Virus record (IMG/VR): IMGVR_UViG_3300046167_000543
Span: 1 to 61,602 of that record
Direction: 5' to 3' (one strand)
Origin: a virus
DNA length: 61,602 nt
The notes under the pieces were generated by a model, which made no database searches, was not told the DNA's origin, and saw nothing but the letters and a program-made list of their open reading frames with translations. The position numbers were made by a program, and so were the translations under genes. Shown piece after piece: positions 41,613 through 49,906 of the stretch; position 1 is the stretch's first letter; each line of letters begins with the position of its first letter.

Positions 41613-41920
41613 TGGCAAGTATAATTAAAGCAAGTATTAACCTATCTGAAATACCTAAGGATAAAATTATTCCAGGTAAGAAAGGTAAATACCTACCAAT
41701 AACAATAACTATTAATGACGAATCAGATCAGTTTGGTAATCAAGGTCCTATCGTTGTCGCGCAAACAAAAGAAGAGCGAGACGCTCAAGAGAAGAAGACT
41801 TACCTTGGTAATGTACAGGTAGTATGGACTAATGGTAATAACGTAGCCGCAGCGCCACGCGATGATCAACCAAAGCAAGCACCACAGCCGGCAGCTGTTG
41901 AAGAGGACTTGCCGTTTTAA
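41612..41920 (+). CDS. Single-stranded DNA-binding-like protein
   Basis: 102 residues. Beta-rich core with Trp (VQVVWTNGNN), a Pro/Gln/Ala-rich linker and an acidic C-terminal tail EEDLPF, very like the SSB tail that recruits partners. It sits between the exonuclease and primase-helicase. The beta fold is not certain from sequence. Confidence 0.65.
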   Translation: MASIIKASINLSEIPKDKIIPGKKGKYLPITITINDESDQFGNQGPIVVAQTKEERDAQEKKTYLGNVQVVWTNGNNVAAAPRDDQPKQAPQPAAVEEDLPF

Positions 41921-42009
41921 TGCCACTGTGCGAAATGTGTAACGAGGAAATGTCGCAGGAAGATCACGACTACTGCGACATATGCCCTAAATGTTTAGAA
42001 GATTGGTAG
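41920..42009 (+). CDS. Very small zinc-ribbon protein
   Basis: 29 residues with CEMC (4-7) and CDICPKC (19-25): four Cys for one zinc ion. It overlaps the SSB-like stop by 1 nt. So short that its expression is uncertain, but the Cys spacing is convincing. Confidence 0.5.
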   Translation: MPLCEMCNEEMSQEDHDYCDICPKCLEDW

Positions 42010-42074
42010 ATGAAAACGATTACATTAGTATCAATACAGATAATGATGGTAATGTAACACTAATAGAAGATTAA
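41991..42074 (+). CDS. Very small acidic protein
   Basis: 27 residues (MFRRLVDENDYISINTD, then NDGNVTLIED). It overlaps the zinc-ribbon gene and ends 5 nt before the primase-helicase start. Coding is likely but not certain. Confidence 0.4.
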   Translation: MFRRLVDENDYISINTDNDGNVTLIED

Positions 42075-42078
42075 TTAA

Positions 42079-43791
42079 ATGCAGACAACAGAGATCAATG
42101 GATTTTTGATTGACGAGTTCAATCATTACGGTCTTAAAGAGGGCAAATCACAGGGCGTATGCCCGTTGTGTTCTCATAGTAGACAACCCAAGAATCAGAA
42201 AGCCGAATGTGCTAGCTATGATTGGGAACGTGGTCTCGGTACTTGTCATAATTGTAATACAACTTTTCAGTTACATACGTATCAACGTAAAGGTGCTAGT
42301 GAAAAGGTCTACGTTAGACCTGAAGTAACTAAGTATTTACCTGTTGAAAACAAAGTAACTGAATGGTTTGAATCACGAGGTATATCACAAAGGACTCTTG
42401 ACGATTTAAAAGTCGGGCAAGGTCCTGAGTGGATGCCACAGACCGGTAAAACCGAGAATACAATTCAGTTTAATTATATAATGGGTGATCAACTCATCAA
42501 TATAAAATACAGAGACGGTCGTAAAAACTTTAAGCTTTACAAAGGAGCTGAAAAAGTATTTTACAATATCAACAGTGTTGTTGGTTATGATCACTGTGTA
42601 ATAACTGAAGGTGAAATGGACGTGCTAGCTTTGTATGAAGCTGGTATTAAAAATGCTATATCAGTTCCAAACGGAGCAACGCTTAATACAAACAACCTAG
42701 ATTATCTAGATAATTGTATTGATTACTTTGAAGATAAAGAAAAAGTAATACTAGCTGTTGACTCTGATGATGCTGGTCAAGCGTTACAACAAGAACTAGT
42801 CAGAAGGCTAGGTGCTGAAGTTTGTTTCTTAGCAGACTTTGAAGAGTGTAAAGACGCTAATGAATATTTAATTAAGTATGGAAAAGAAAAACTGGCAGAG
42901 CGTATTTCAAGAGCAAGACCAGTACCGCTTGAGAATGTTACGACGTTCAGGGATATTGAAAATGAGGTTACCGACTTTGTTACGAATGGCTTTAAACCAG
43001 GATATCAAGTTGGCTTACCAAATTTTGATGATATATTTTCGACTTACACTGGTCAATTTATTACTGTCACTGGCATCCCTAGTTCCGGCAAGAGTGACTT
43101 TGTCGATCAAATGGTTGTTGGGTACAACGCTAATTATGGTTGGAAAACAGCATTTGCTAGTCCAGAAAATGCGCCGACATATTTACATGCTCATAAGCTA
43201 ATGCGTAAAGTCTGGGGAGATATGCCTTCTAAGAAGGATATTGGTACAGACAAGTGGAGACAAGTAGCTGAACATTGTAACGATAACTTTTTTCATATTG
43301 ATATGGAACGTTACACGCTTGAGTCTGTGCTACGTAAAGGTGCTGAGCTAGTTAAGCGTAAAGGTATTAAGTGCCTTGTTATTGATCCATTTAATAAAGT
43401 ACGAGACGTTGATTGTAAAACAGAAGACGTTAACAGGTACACCATGGAGTATCTAACTAAGATAGAAATGTTTGCTAAAAAGTATGATGTGCTAGTGTTT
43501 ATTGTAGCGCACCCAACTAAGATGTACAAAGACAAAGACGGTAAGATTGAAGAACCAACTATGTATAACATTAAAGGTGGCGGCGAATGGTACGATGCTA
43601 GTTATCACGGTATATTAGTCCACAGAGACTATGAAGAGAAAACCGTTAAAGCAAAGATACTTAAAGTAAAGTTTCAAAACTTAGGTGAGAACGGTGCTGA
43701 AGCTCATTTCAAATGGCAACCAGCCTCGGGTAGGTTTGCGCCTCACGTACAGCACGCGATTGCTGATGGTGAAAAAATGCCATGGGAATAA
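42079..43791 (+). CDS. Primase-helicase (T7 gp4 / Twinkle type)
   Basis: 570 residues. A zinc-binding domain with C28, C31, C56 and C59 (CPLC, CHNC), then a TOPRIM domain (TEGEMD 176-181; VDSDD 227-231) and a RecA-like helicase core with Walker A GIPSSGKS (332-339) and Walker B CLVIDPF (about 430). It unwinds and primes phage DNA. Since no DNA polymerase is found, it must work with the host replicase. Confidence 0.92.
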   Translation: MQTTEINGFLIDEFNHYGLKEGKSQGVCPLCSHSRQPKNQKAECASYDWERGLGTCHNCNTTFQLHTYQRKGASEKVYVRPEVTKYLPVENKVTEWFESRGISQRTLDDLKVGQGPEWMPQTGKTENTIQFNYIMGDQLINIKYRDGRKNFKLYKGAEKVFYNINSVVGYDHCVITEGEMDVLALYEAGIKNAISVPNGATLNTNNLDYLDNCIDYFEDKEKVILAVDSDDAGQALQQELVRRLGAEVCFLADFEECKDANEYLIKYGKEKLAERISRARPVPLENVTTFRDIENEVTDFVTNGFKPGYQVGLPNFDDIFSTYTGQFITVTGIPSSGKSDFVDQMVVGYNANYGWKTAFASPENAPTYLHAHKLMRKVWGDMPSKKDIGTDKWRQVAEHCNDNFFHIDMERYTLESVLRKGAELVKRKGIKCLVIDPFNKVRDVDCKTEDVNRYTMEYLTKIEMFAKKYDVLVFIVAHPTKMYKDKDGKIEEPTMYNIKGGGEWYDASYHGILVHRDYEEKTVKAKILKVKFQNLGENGAEAHFKWQPASGRFAPHVQHAIADGEKMPWE

Positions 43792-44052
43792 ATGGCAGCA
43801 GCTTGGAATAAGAAAAACAAAGAGTGGGATATGGGTAGCTATAGCCCTACCGAAGAAGAGTACGAGGCTAGGCTATGGTGTATACGAAACAAGATATACA
43901 TATCGCCCTTTGCTAAAGGTCCAGCTGAATGGTATATAGATATAACGTTAAACGGTAAAATAAACAGATCCCCTAGTATATACATTAAAGATATGATATG
44001 GGAGAACATTTATAAGTTTTATAAATATTATTATGATAAGCACAAAGAGTAA
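43792..44052 (+). CDS. Small Trp/Tyr-rich hypothetical protein
   Basis: 86 residues beginning directly after the primase-helicase stop. Rich in Trp, Tyr and Lys (WNKKNKEWDMGSYSP, then SPFAKGPAEWYIDI) with a basic Tyr-rich end. It overlaps the TS-fold gene by 20 nt. Function unknown. Confidence 0.55.
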   Translation: MAAAWNKKNKEWDMGSYSPTEEEYEARLWCIRNKIYISPFAKGPAEWYIDITLNGKINRSPSIYIKDMIWENIYKFYKYYYDKHKE

Positions 44053-44686
44053 TTTCAAAACAGCAAGCGAAGCTTTTGATTATTTCTACATCAAAATAAA
44101 AGATAAAGGTGTAGACTTTGATAACACTAAAGCTTTGTTTAATGTTGGGTTTTATGTTCACAACCCTTCTGATAAGAAGATAAAAGCGGGATATAGAAAA
44201 TGGAATCAGAAATATGCTGCAGCCGAGTGGGCTTGGTATTTATCTGGTAACAGAAATATAAGTAAGCTAGGTGAGTTGTATGGTAAGGTACCTGAGATAT
44301 GGAAACGTATGGCAGATGCTAACGGCAATGTCAATTCTAATTATGGTTGGCAATGGAACAGAGAAAACCAGCTAGGTAAAATAGTAGACATACTTAGGAA
44401 GAATAAAAGTACTAGGCAAGCTGCTGTAAGTATATACGATGGTAAAGAAATATACGATTACAGACACGACACGCCGTGTACGTATGCAGTTCAGTTTAGT
44501 ATCATTGATGATAAGCTTTGTATGTCTGTCTATATGCGATCTAATGATCTCTGGTACGGCTTCTGCAATGATCAGTATCAGTTTGCGTCGTTGCAAGAGA
44601 TGGTCGCGGACAGACTCTCTATTCCAACTGGCTGGTATTACCACCATGCACACAACTTACATTTGTATAACGATAAAATAAATTAG
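44033..44686 (+). CDS. Thymidylate-synthase-fold enzyme, possibly dCMP hydroxymethylase
   Basis: 217 residues, shorter than bacterial ThyA (264). The catalytic Cys149 is in DTPCTYAVQF, followed by R169-S170-x-D172 (MRSND) and H210/Y212 (LHLY). A gap-free match to E. coli ThyA (as I remember it) from Cys146 to Tyr209 puts Asp180 at the Asn177 position, the residue that reads uracil. An Asp there is the hallmark of dCMP hydroxymethylases, where it accepts cytosine. It could thus make hydroxymethyl-dCMP rather than dTMP. The adjacent N179 leaves some doubt. Confidence 0.75.
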   Translation: MISTKSNFKTASEAFDYFYIKIKDKGVDFDNTKALFNVGFYVHNPSDKKIKAGYRKWNQKYAAAEWAWYLSGNRNISKLGELYGKVPEIWKRMADANGNVNSNYGWQWNRENQLGKIVDILRKNKSTRQAAVSIYDGKEIYDYRHDTPCTYAVQFSIIDDKLCMSVYMRSNDLWYGFCNDQYQFASLQEMVADRLSIPTGWYYHHAHNLHLYNDKIN

Positions 44687-45445
44687 ATGTATTATTTGTA
44701 TCACATACCGGGTAAAAAGATAGGCGTAACACGTGATCTTAATACTCGCGTAACCCTTATACAAGGATATAAGGAGAATGAGTATGAAGTTCTTGAGCAG
44801 TCAGACGATATAGATTATATATCAGACCGCGAAATAGAACTTCAAAAGTCTTATGGCTATAAGACAGACAGGAAATTGTATAAAAATTTATTTAATAAAA
44901 TGAAGATAAACGCAACAGAACAAACCTCAACATTTCCAGTACCTTTAAACAAACTCAAAGGACATTTAATGGATAGCATAGGTTTAAAATGGCGAACGTA
45001 TCACGGCCAGTTCGAGATTAACGAGCAAACAATACCATGGATAATGGCTAATGTTAAAACCTCTATGTATAATGAGGATCGTAGTTACATATATAACAAA
45101 GCTTATTACGAAGCGTTTATAGCTGAACCAGCTTTTGAAACTACAAAAGGTAATGTGTTTGACGATATACGTAGCTGGGCTACTGACAAAGGTATATACG
45201 ATAAAGGTAATGCTAGAACTCAGTATCTAAAGCTTATGGAAGAATCAGGTGAACTTGCAGAGGCGTTACTTAAAAACGACGAAGCAGAAATACAAGATGC
45301 TATAGGTGATATGATCGTTGTACTTACAAGTATTGCTAAATTTAAAGGTATGTTTATTGAAGACTGTATTAAGTCTGCATATGATGTGATTGCTAAGCGC
45401 ACAGGTAAAATGATTAACGGTACATTTGTTAAAGATGCAGATTAA
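44687..45445 (+). CDS. GIY-YIG-like domain fused to a MazG-like NTP pyrophosphohydrolase
   Basis: 252 residues. The N-terminal part (about 1-65) has the order YYLYHI, KKIGVT, DLNTRVTL, YEVLEQ and EIELQKSYG, resembling a GIY-YIG nuclease fold with R and E in the expected places. The C-terminal part (about 165-245) has YLKLMEESGELAEALL then EIQDAIGDMIVVLTS, the EExxE...ExxD pattern of all-alpha NTP pyrophosphatases. It starts directly after the TS-fold gene stop. It may remove dCTP/dUTP or related dNTPs. Confidence 0.6.
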   Translation: MYYLYHIPGKKIGVTRDLNTRVTLIQGYKENEYEVLEQSDDIDYISDREIELQKSYGYKTDRKLYKNLFNKMKINATEQTSTFPVPLNKLKGHLMDSIGLKWRTYHGQFEINEQTIPWIMANVKTSMYNEDRSYIYNKAYYEAFIAEPAFETTKGNVFDDIRSWATDKGIYDKGNARTQYLKLMEESGELAEALLKNDEAEIQDAIGDMIVVLTSIAKFKGMFIEDCIKSAYDVIAKRTGKMINGTFVKDAD

Positions 45446-45731
45446 AACTAAAGACGAAGTTGTACGCAGAGTACTAGCTAAGATGGATCAGCGTAGTTTG
45501 ATTGGTCAAGAAAAGTACGGTGCTACAATGATGGGTGAGATTAAAAACGAAGTCAAGGACTTAGATAGGTTTTTAGTCGATGTGCAAGAAGAACTAATGG
45601 ATGCTTTGCTTTATATTGAAGCAGCACGATACTGTTTAGGTGATGAGATCGAAGAGGCTATGCTGAAACGAATGAACATCATCGGTCAGAACGGTAATGA
45701 CGGACTACACTATGATAAGGAAGAAGTTTAA
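45435..45731 (+). CDS. Second MazG-like (all-alpha NTP-PPase) protein
   Basis: 98 residues from the ATG at 45435 (a TTG at 45426 is possible). The motif RSLIGQEKYGATM, then DVQEELMDALLYIEAARY (about 54-71) fits an EExxD-type all-alpha NTP pyrophosphatase core. It overlaps the previous gene by 11 nt and the nuclease by 20 nt. Likely hydrolyses a dNTP; substrate unknown. Confidence 0.6.
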   Translation: MQIKTKDEVVRRVLAKMDQRSLIGQEKYGATMMGEIKNEVKDLDRFLVDVQEELMDALLYIEAARYCLGDEIEEAMLKRMNIIGQNGNDGLHYDKEEV

Positions 45732-46173
45732 AAAACGTAGTAAAAAACGAGGACCAGTACAAGCAAAGAAGATATCATATGATGGTATCAACTTTGCATC
45801 TGGCCTTGAGCGGTATATGTATATGGCTTTGAAGAAAGCTAAGATACAAGCCGTCTACGAAGGACAGACATACGAGATATTCTCTGGCTTTGATTTTCCT
45901 AACGAGTCTTACGAACGATGTGGTAATGGTAAAGGTGATTACAAAAATAGAGGTAGCAAAAAGATACTGAACATAAAGTATACGCCTGATTTTATTGGCC
46001 AAGGTTTTATTATTGAAACCAAAGGTAGAGCTAATGAATCATTTCCAATACGCTGGAAGATGTTTAAAAGATACGTAGTAGATCATCTACCTGGAGTTAC
46101 ATTATATAAACCACAAAATCAAAAGGAATGCGACGAGACAATACGCCTAATCCTAGACTTGCGAAACAAGTAG
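45712..46173 (+). CDS. DUF1064-like PD-(D/E)XK endonuclease
   Basis: 153 residues from the ATG at 45712 (an ATG at 45697 is also in frame). Basic N terminus, then FASGLERYMYMALKKAKI, YTPDFIG and IIETKGRA give the E, D, E-x-K order of DUF1064-type phage nucleases, related to T7 endonuclease I-like folds. It could resolve branched DNA or digest host DNA. It overlaps the preceding and following genes. Confidence 0.7.
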   Translation: MIRKKFKKRSKKRGPVQAKKISYDGINFASGLERYMYMALKKAKIQAVYEGQTYEIFSGFDFPNESYERCGNGKGDYKNRGSKKILNIKYTPDFIGQGFIIETKGRANESFPIRWKMFKRYVVDHLPGVTLYKPQNQKECDETIRLILDLRNK

Positions 46174-46301
46174 CTAGGCAGAAGTATGCTGAGCGTCAGA
46201 TCGATAAGTTTGTTAAGTGGTCTTGGGATCAGAAAGGATATGTCAAATATAAAGACATTGTAAATGAACACGATAAATACAATATAAAAGTATATGGCTA
46301 G
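46128..46301 (+). CDS. Small basic hypothetical protein
   Basis: 57 residues, Arg/Lys-rich (MRRDNTPNPRLAKQVARQK), helical, with a Trp-containing middle (VKWSWDQKGYVKY). It begins inside the nuclease gene (46 nt overlap) and ends 8 nt past the next gene's start. Confidence 0.5.
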   Translation: MRRDNTPNPRLAKQVARQKYAERQIDKFVKWSWDQKGYVKYKDIVNEHDKYNIKVYG

Positions 46302-46428
46302 AGCAAATTTATCAACACACCTGGAGTCTCCTAAAATAAGTAGACCAGGTGTACACGCTAAAACTAGAAACAGTAATAATAAAAAATCTAAAAATTATGT
46401 CAAAAAATACAGAGGACAAGGGCGTTAA
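46294..46428 (+). CDS. Small very basic conserved-type protein
   Basis: 44 residues. The core RPGVHAKTR, then NNKKSKNYVKKYRGQGR is a pattern I recall from many small phage proteins. Probably nucleic-acid binding. It overlaps both neighbours in different frames. Confidence 0.6.
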   Translation: MARANLSTHLESPKISRPGVHAKTRNSNNKKSKNYVKKYRGQGR

Positions 46429-46561
46429 AAAGAACTGGACGTTATCATTTGGGTTTTACCCAGGTATATTATTTGGAATGAGAACTTATGAAGAGTCTAC
46501 ACAAACCGCTTACGTTTTTTATTTGCCTTTTATTGACTTTGCTTTTGAAACTTATAAGTAA
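46397..46561 (+). CDS. Small hydrophobic protein
   Basis: 54 residues from the ATG at 46397. A charged N terminus then FGFYPGILFGMRTYEES and YVFYLPFIDFAFETYK, suggesting membrane contact. Its stop overlaps the NrdB start by 1 nt. Confidence 0.5.
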   Translation: MSKNTEDKGVKKNWTLSFGFYPGILFGMRTYEESTQTAYVFYLPFIDFAFETYK

Positions 46562-47529
46562 TGGGACTGTTTGATGAGCGCGTAGCGTATAAACCTTTTG
46601 AGTACCCAGATTACTACAACGAAGGTTGGTTAAAACAAGCACAGGCATTTTGGTTACACACTGAAATACCCATGCAAGGCGATGTTAAAGACTGGAAAGA
46701 GAAACTAACAGATGAAGAGAAAAATCTAGTGGGAAATATTTTACTAGGCTTTGCTCAGACTGAATGTGCTGTGTCAGATTATTGGACGCAGAAAGTAGTA
46801 GGTTGGTTTCCTAAACACGAGATACAACAGATGGCAATGATGTTTGGTTCGCAAGAAACAATACACGCTGTAGCATATAGTTATTTAAATGAAACACTTG
46901 GACTTGAAAACTTTGAAGCCTTCCTGCATGAGGAAGCAACAGCAAATAGATTTGATAACCTGGTGGGTTACAACGGTGATGACCCACGTGGCATTGCTCG
47001 TAGCCTTGCTGTTTTTTCCGCCTTCGCTGAAGGGGTTAGTTTGTATTCTGCTTTCGCTGTTCTATATTCTTTTCAGCTGCGTAACATGCTTAAAGGAATA
47101 GGGCAACAGATGAAATGGTCTGTGCGTGATGAAAGCCTGCACAGTAAAATGGGTTGTAAACTATACCGCGATATGTGCGCAGAGAATAATCAACTAAAAG
47201 ATCTTTGTAAAAATGATATTATAAAAGCTGCAGAGACCATGGTTGATCTTGAGTACAAGTATATAGACAAGATGTTTGAGATGGGTGACATTGAAGGCAT
47301 TAAATCAAATGATTTAAAACACTTTATAAAGAAAAGAACAAATGAAAAACTGGTTGAGCTTGGTTACACTGACCTTGATTCGTACTTCACGTATGACAAG
47401 GTTGCAGCAGATAATCTTGATTGGTTCTATCATCTTACCGGGGGGCTCACTCATACTGATTTTTTCGCGGTACGGCCGACGGATTATTCGAAAGCTAACG
47501 AAGGTGAGGACTTCGAGGACATTTGGTAA
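46561..47529 (+). CDS. nrdB: Ribonucleotide reductase class I beta subunit
   Basis: 322 residues. Metal ligands fit E35 (TEIP), E99-x-x-H102 (QETIH), E157 (AEGVS) and E191-x-x-H194 (ESLH), with radical Tyr106 (AYSY). The C terminus EGEDFEDIW is the tail that docks into NrdA. It makes the tyrosyl radical used by the alpha subunit. Encoded upstream of NrdA with two small genes between. Confidence 0.93.
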   Translation: MGLFDERVAYKPFEYPDYYNEGWLKQAQAFWLHTEIPMQGDVKDWKEKLTDEEKNLVGNILLGFAQTECAVSDYWTQKVVGWFPKHEIQQMAMMFGSQETIHAVAYSYLNETLGLENFEAFLHEEATANRFDNLVGYNGDDPRGIARSLAVFSAFAEGVSLYSAFAVLYSFQLRNMLKGIGQQMKWSVRDESLHSKMGCKLYRDMCAENNQLKDLCKNDIIKAAETMVDLEYKYIDKMFEMGDIEGIKSNDLKHFIKKRTNEKLVELGYTDLDSYFTYDKVAADNLDWFYHLTGGLTHTDFFAVRPTDYSKANEGEDFEDIW

Positions 47530-47564
47530 ACTAATTAGTGAACAAGAATTAATAGAACAATTAT

Positions 47565-47804
47565 ATGAAAGGTCAGAAACAAAGTAGGACTGATGCGTTA
47601 GAAAAACGTATGGCTGCTACAACAAATGTATTGCAGCAAGTTATAAATGAAATAAATAATTTAAAGACCATGGTTTTTGGTCAGCAAGAAATATTAAAAC
47701 AATTAGAAGGTTACGACGATGCGATCGAAAAGCTTAAAGAGAAAGTGGCTAAAGAGCCTAGTGAAGGAGAGGCGCTTATCTCCGACAGAGAGACTAGCAA
47801 ATAG
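47565..47804 (+). CDS. Coiled-coil small protein between nrdB and nrdA
   Basis: 79 residues. Basic N terminus, then a helical run (LEKRMAATTNVLQQVINEINNL, broken by Lys) and a second helix to the C terminus. It overlaps the next gene in another frame. Function unknown. Confidence 0.55.
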   Translation: MKGQKQSRTDALEKRMAATTNVLQQVINEINNLKTMVFGQQEILKQLEGYDDAIEKLKEKVAKEPSEGEALISDRETSK

Positions 47805-47991
47805 GCTAGGTTACATGGGGACTGGTTTTTTTATAACTGCTCCCCATTTATTACCTGAAACTCCAGGTGTTGTGATATACTTTTTAGCAGGTTTATTTTC
47901 AATGCCGCAAGTTTGGGTTGCAAAACAATGGAACTTAGTATTAGTTAATTTAAACGTGATGATAGCATACGCATTGCTATTCTTAAAATGA
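47719..47991 (+). CDS. Small membrane protein before nrdA
   Basis: 90 residues as called; a later ATG at 47815 is also possible. The basic start (RSKSLKRKWLK) is followed by two hydrophobic segments (about 37-55 and 68-89). The pattern RLANRLGYMGT...FSMPQVWVAKQWNL is one I recall from related phages. Overlaps the nrdA start by 4 nt. Role unknown. Confidence 0.55.
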   Translation: MRSKSLKRKWLKSLVKERRLSPTERLANRLGYMGTGFFITAPHLLPETPGVVIYFLAGLFSMPQVWVAKQWNLVLVNLNVMIAYALLFLK

Positions 47992-49754
47992 TGTGGAATA
48001 ATGAATGGAAAAAAGGAGTTGACTACCCAGAGTGGGGAGACACAGACGTATACAAGAAGACTATATCCGGGGGATATTTACTCTACGACGAAACCCCAAG
48101 AGATGCATACCAGCGAGTATGCAAGACAGTTGCACGTAGACTTAACAGACCAGAGCTAAGTGAAACGTTTTTTAATTATATCTGGAAAGGTTGGCTTAAC
48201 CTTGCTAGCCCTGTTCTCAGTAATACAGGCACTGACCGTGGCTTACCTATTAGTTGCTTTGGTATTGATGTAGCAGATAGTATATATGACATAGGAGGTA
48301 AGAACTTAGAGATGATGTTGCTCGCTAAGCACGGCGGTGGAGTTGGCATTGGTATTAATCAAATCAGACCCGCTGGCGCTAAAATTACAGGTAATGGAAC
48401 ATCAGACGGAGTCGTACCTTTCTGCAAAATATATGACTCAACAATACTTGCTACAAATCAGGGATCGGTTAGACGAGGAGCTGCCTCAGTTAATATCAAC
48501 ATTGAGCACGATGATTTTGAAGAGTGGCTTGAGATCAGAGAACCTAAAGGAGATGTTAACAGACAGTCGCTTAACCTACATCAATGCGCAGTTGTTGGTG
48601 ATAAGTTTATGCGACGTCTTGAACAAGGAGATGCGGATGCTAGAGCTCGATGGAGTAAACTTATTAGAAAGCGAAAAGCAACTGGAGAACCGTACGTTAT
48701 GTTTAAAGGAAATACTAACAAAGCAAATCCAGCAGCATACAAAGACAACGCTTTAAAAGTACACATGACAAATATCTGTAGTGAGATTACATTACACACA
48801 GATGAAAGTCATAGCTTTGTTTGTTGCTTATCAAGTTTAAATATATCAAGATATGAAGAGTGGAAGAATACAAACCTTATATACGATGCTATTTGGTTTT
48901 TGGACGGGGTGTTGGAAGAGTTTATACAGAAAGCGAAAGGAAAAGTTGGCTTTGCAAACTCAGTTAGATCTGCGGAAAAAGGCAGAGCGCTCGGCCTTGG
49001 CGTACTTGGCTGGCACACGTACTTACAAAAAAACGGAATACCATTCGAGGGATTAACAGCACAATATGAAACTAGAAGAATATTTAGCCAGATTAAAATC
49101 GAATCTGAAAGAGCGAGTAGAGATCTCGCTGAACTTTATGGTGAACCTCTGTGGTGCGTTGGTACTGGGATGCGTAACACTCATCTTAGGGCTATTGCTC
49201 CTACTGTGTCTAATAGTAAGCTTGCCGGTAATGTTAGTCCTGGCATTGAGCCTTGGGCCGCTAATGTTTTCACTGAACAAAGCGCGAAGGGTACGTTCAT
49301 TAGGAAAAACAAAGAGCTCGAAAAAGTCTTAAGAAAAGCTGGTATTAATACTAAAGAAACTTGGGATAAGATAATGGCTGATGGTGGTAGCATACAAGAC
49401 CTACCTATTGACGACTACGGTTATGTTAATAAAAAACTAGTAGTATTATCTGAGCAAGATAATTTAGAAACCACAGGCTTTGACAAAGTTAAGAACGTGT
49501 TTAAAACTTTCAAAGAGATTAATCAACTAGAGCTTGTTAATCAAGCTGGTATACGTCAACAGTATATAGATCAATCAGTTAGTTTAAACCTAGCGTTTCC
49601 TTCAGAGGCTACACCTAAGTGGATTAACCAAGTACATATGGATGCTTGGAAGAAAGGTATTAAGACCTTATATTATATGCGTACCGAATCAGTACTACGT
49701 GGTGACATTGCTCAGCAAGCTATGGACCCTGACTGTGCTGCTTGCGACGGATAA
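47988..49754 (+). CDS. nrdA: Ribonucleotide reductase class I alpha subunit (compact)
   Basis: 588 residues, well below the about 760 of E. coli NrdA; the N-terminal ATP-cone (activity site) is absent. C90 (LPISCFG), N262-x-C264-x-E266 (NICSE) and C280 form the active site; YY in TLYYMRT carries the radical path, and the C-terminal CAAC is the electron shuttle. The lack of an ATP-cone means dATP would not switch it off. It reduces ribonucleoside diphosphates with NrdB. Confidence 0.93.
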   Translation: MMWNNEWKKGVDYPEWGDTDVYKKTISGGYLLYDETPRDAYQRVCKTVARRLNRPELSETFFNYIWKGWLNLASPVLSNTGTDRGLPISCFGIDVADSIYDIGGKNLEMMLLAKHGGGVGIGINQIRPAGAKITGNGTSDGVVPFCKIYDSTILATNQGSVRRGAASVNINIEHDDFEEWLEIREPKGDVNRQSLNLHQCAVVGDKFMRRLEQGDADARARWSKLIRKRKATGEPYVMFKGNTNKANPAAYKDNALKVHMTNICSEITLHTDESHSFVCCLSSLNISRYEEWKNTNLIYDAIWFLDGVLEEFIQKAKGKVGFANSVRSAEKGRALGLGVLGWHTYLQKNGIPFEGLTAQYETRRIFSQIKIESERASRDLAELYGEPLWCVGTGMRNTHLRAIAPTVSNSKLAGNVSPGIEPWAANVFTEQSAKGTFIRKNKELEKVLRKAGINTKETWDKIMADGGSIQDLPIDDYGYVNKKLVVLSEQDNLETTGFDKVKNVFKTFKEINQLELVNQAGIRQQYIDQSVSLNLAFPSEATPKWINQVHMDAWKKGIKTLYYMRTESVLRGDIAQQAMDPDCAACDG

Positions 49755-49802
49755 CTGTAAAAAAAGAAGGGGACCTCGCTATGAGATCCCCTTCGGTTAC
49801 AG
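49755..49802 (-). terminator. Intrinsic terminator at the convergence of the two arms
   Basis: The hairpin GAAGGGGA (49766-49773) / TCCCCTTC (49787-49794) with flanking CTGTAA/TTACAG. An A-run lies upstream on the plus strand, which is a U-run downstream on the minus strand, so it best stops leftward transcripts after the gene at 49907. It may also stop the rightward transcript more weakly. Confidence 0.75.
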
Positions 49803-49906
49803 GAACTGTTGGGTATGGTACGCCCAGTTTATTTTTGTTCCTTATTTATATTTTTTAAACATAAGCTTGTACAGTAAACTATTCCAAGCTGCTTGTAACT
49901 TATCTA
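49803..49906. other. Convergent intergenic remainder
   Basis: About 100 nt between the terminator and the last leftward gene. No gene or clear motif seen other than AT-rich sequence. Confidence 0.4.
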
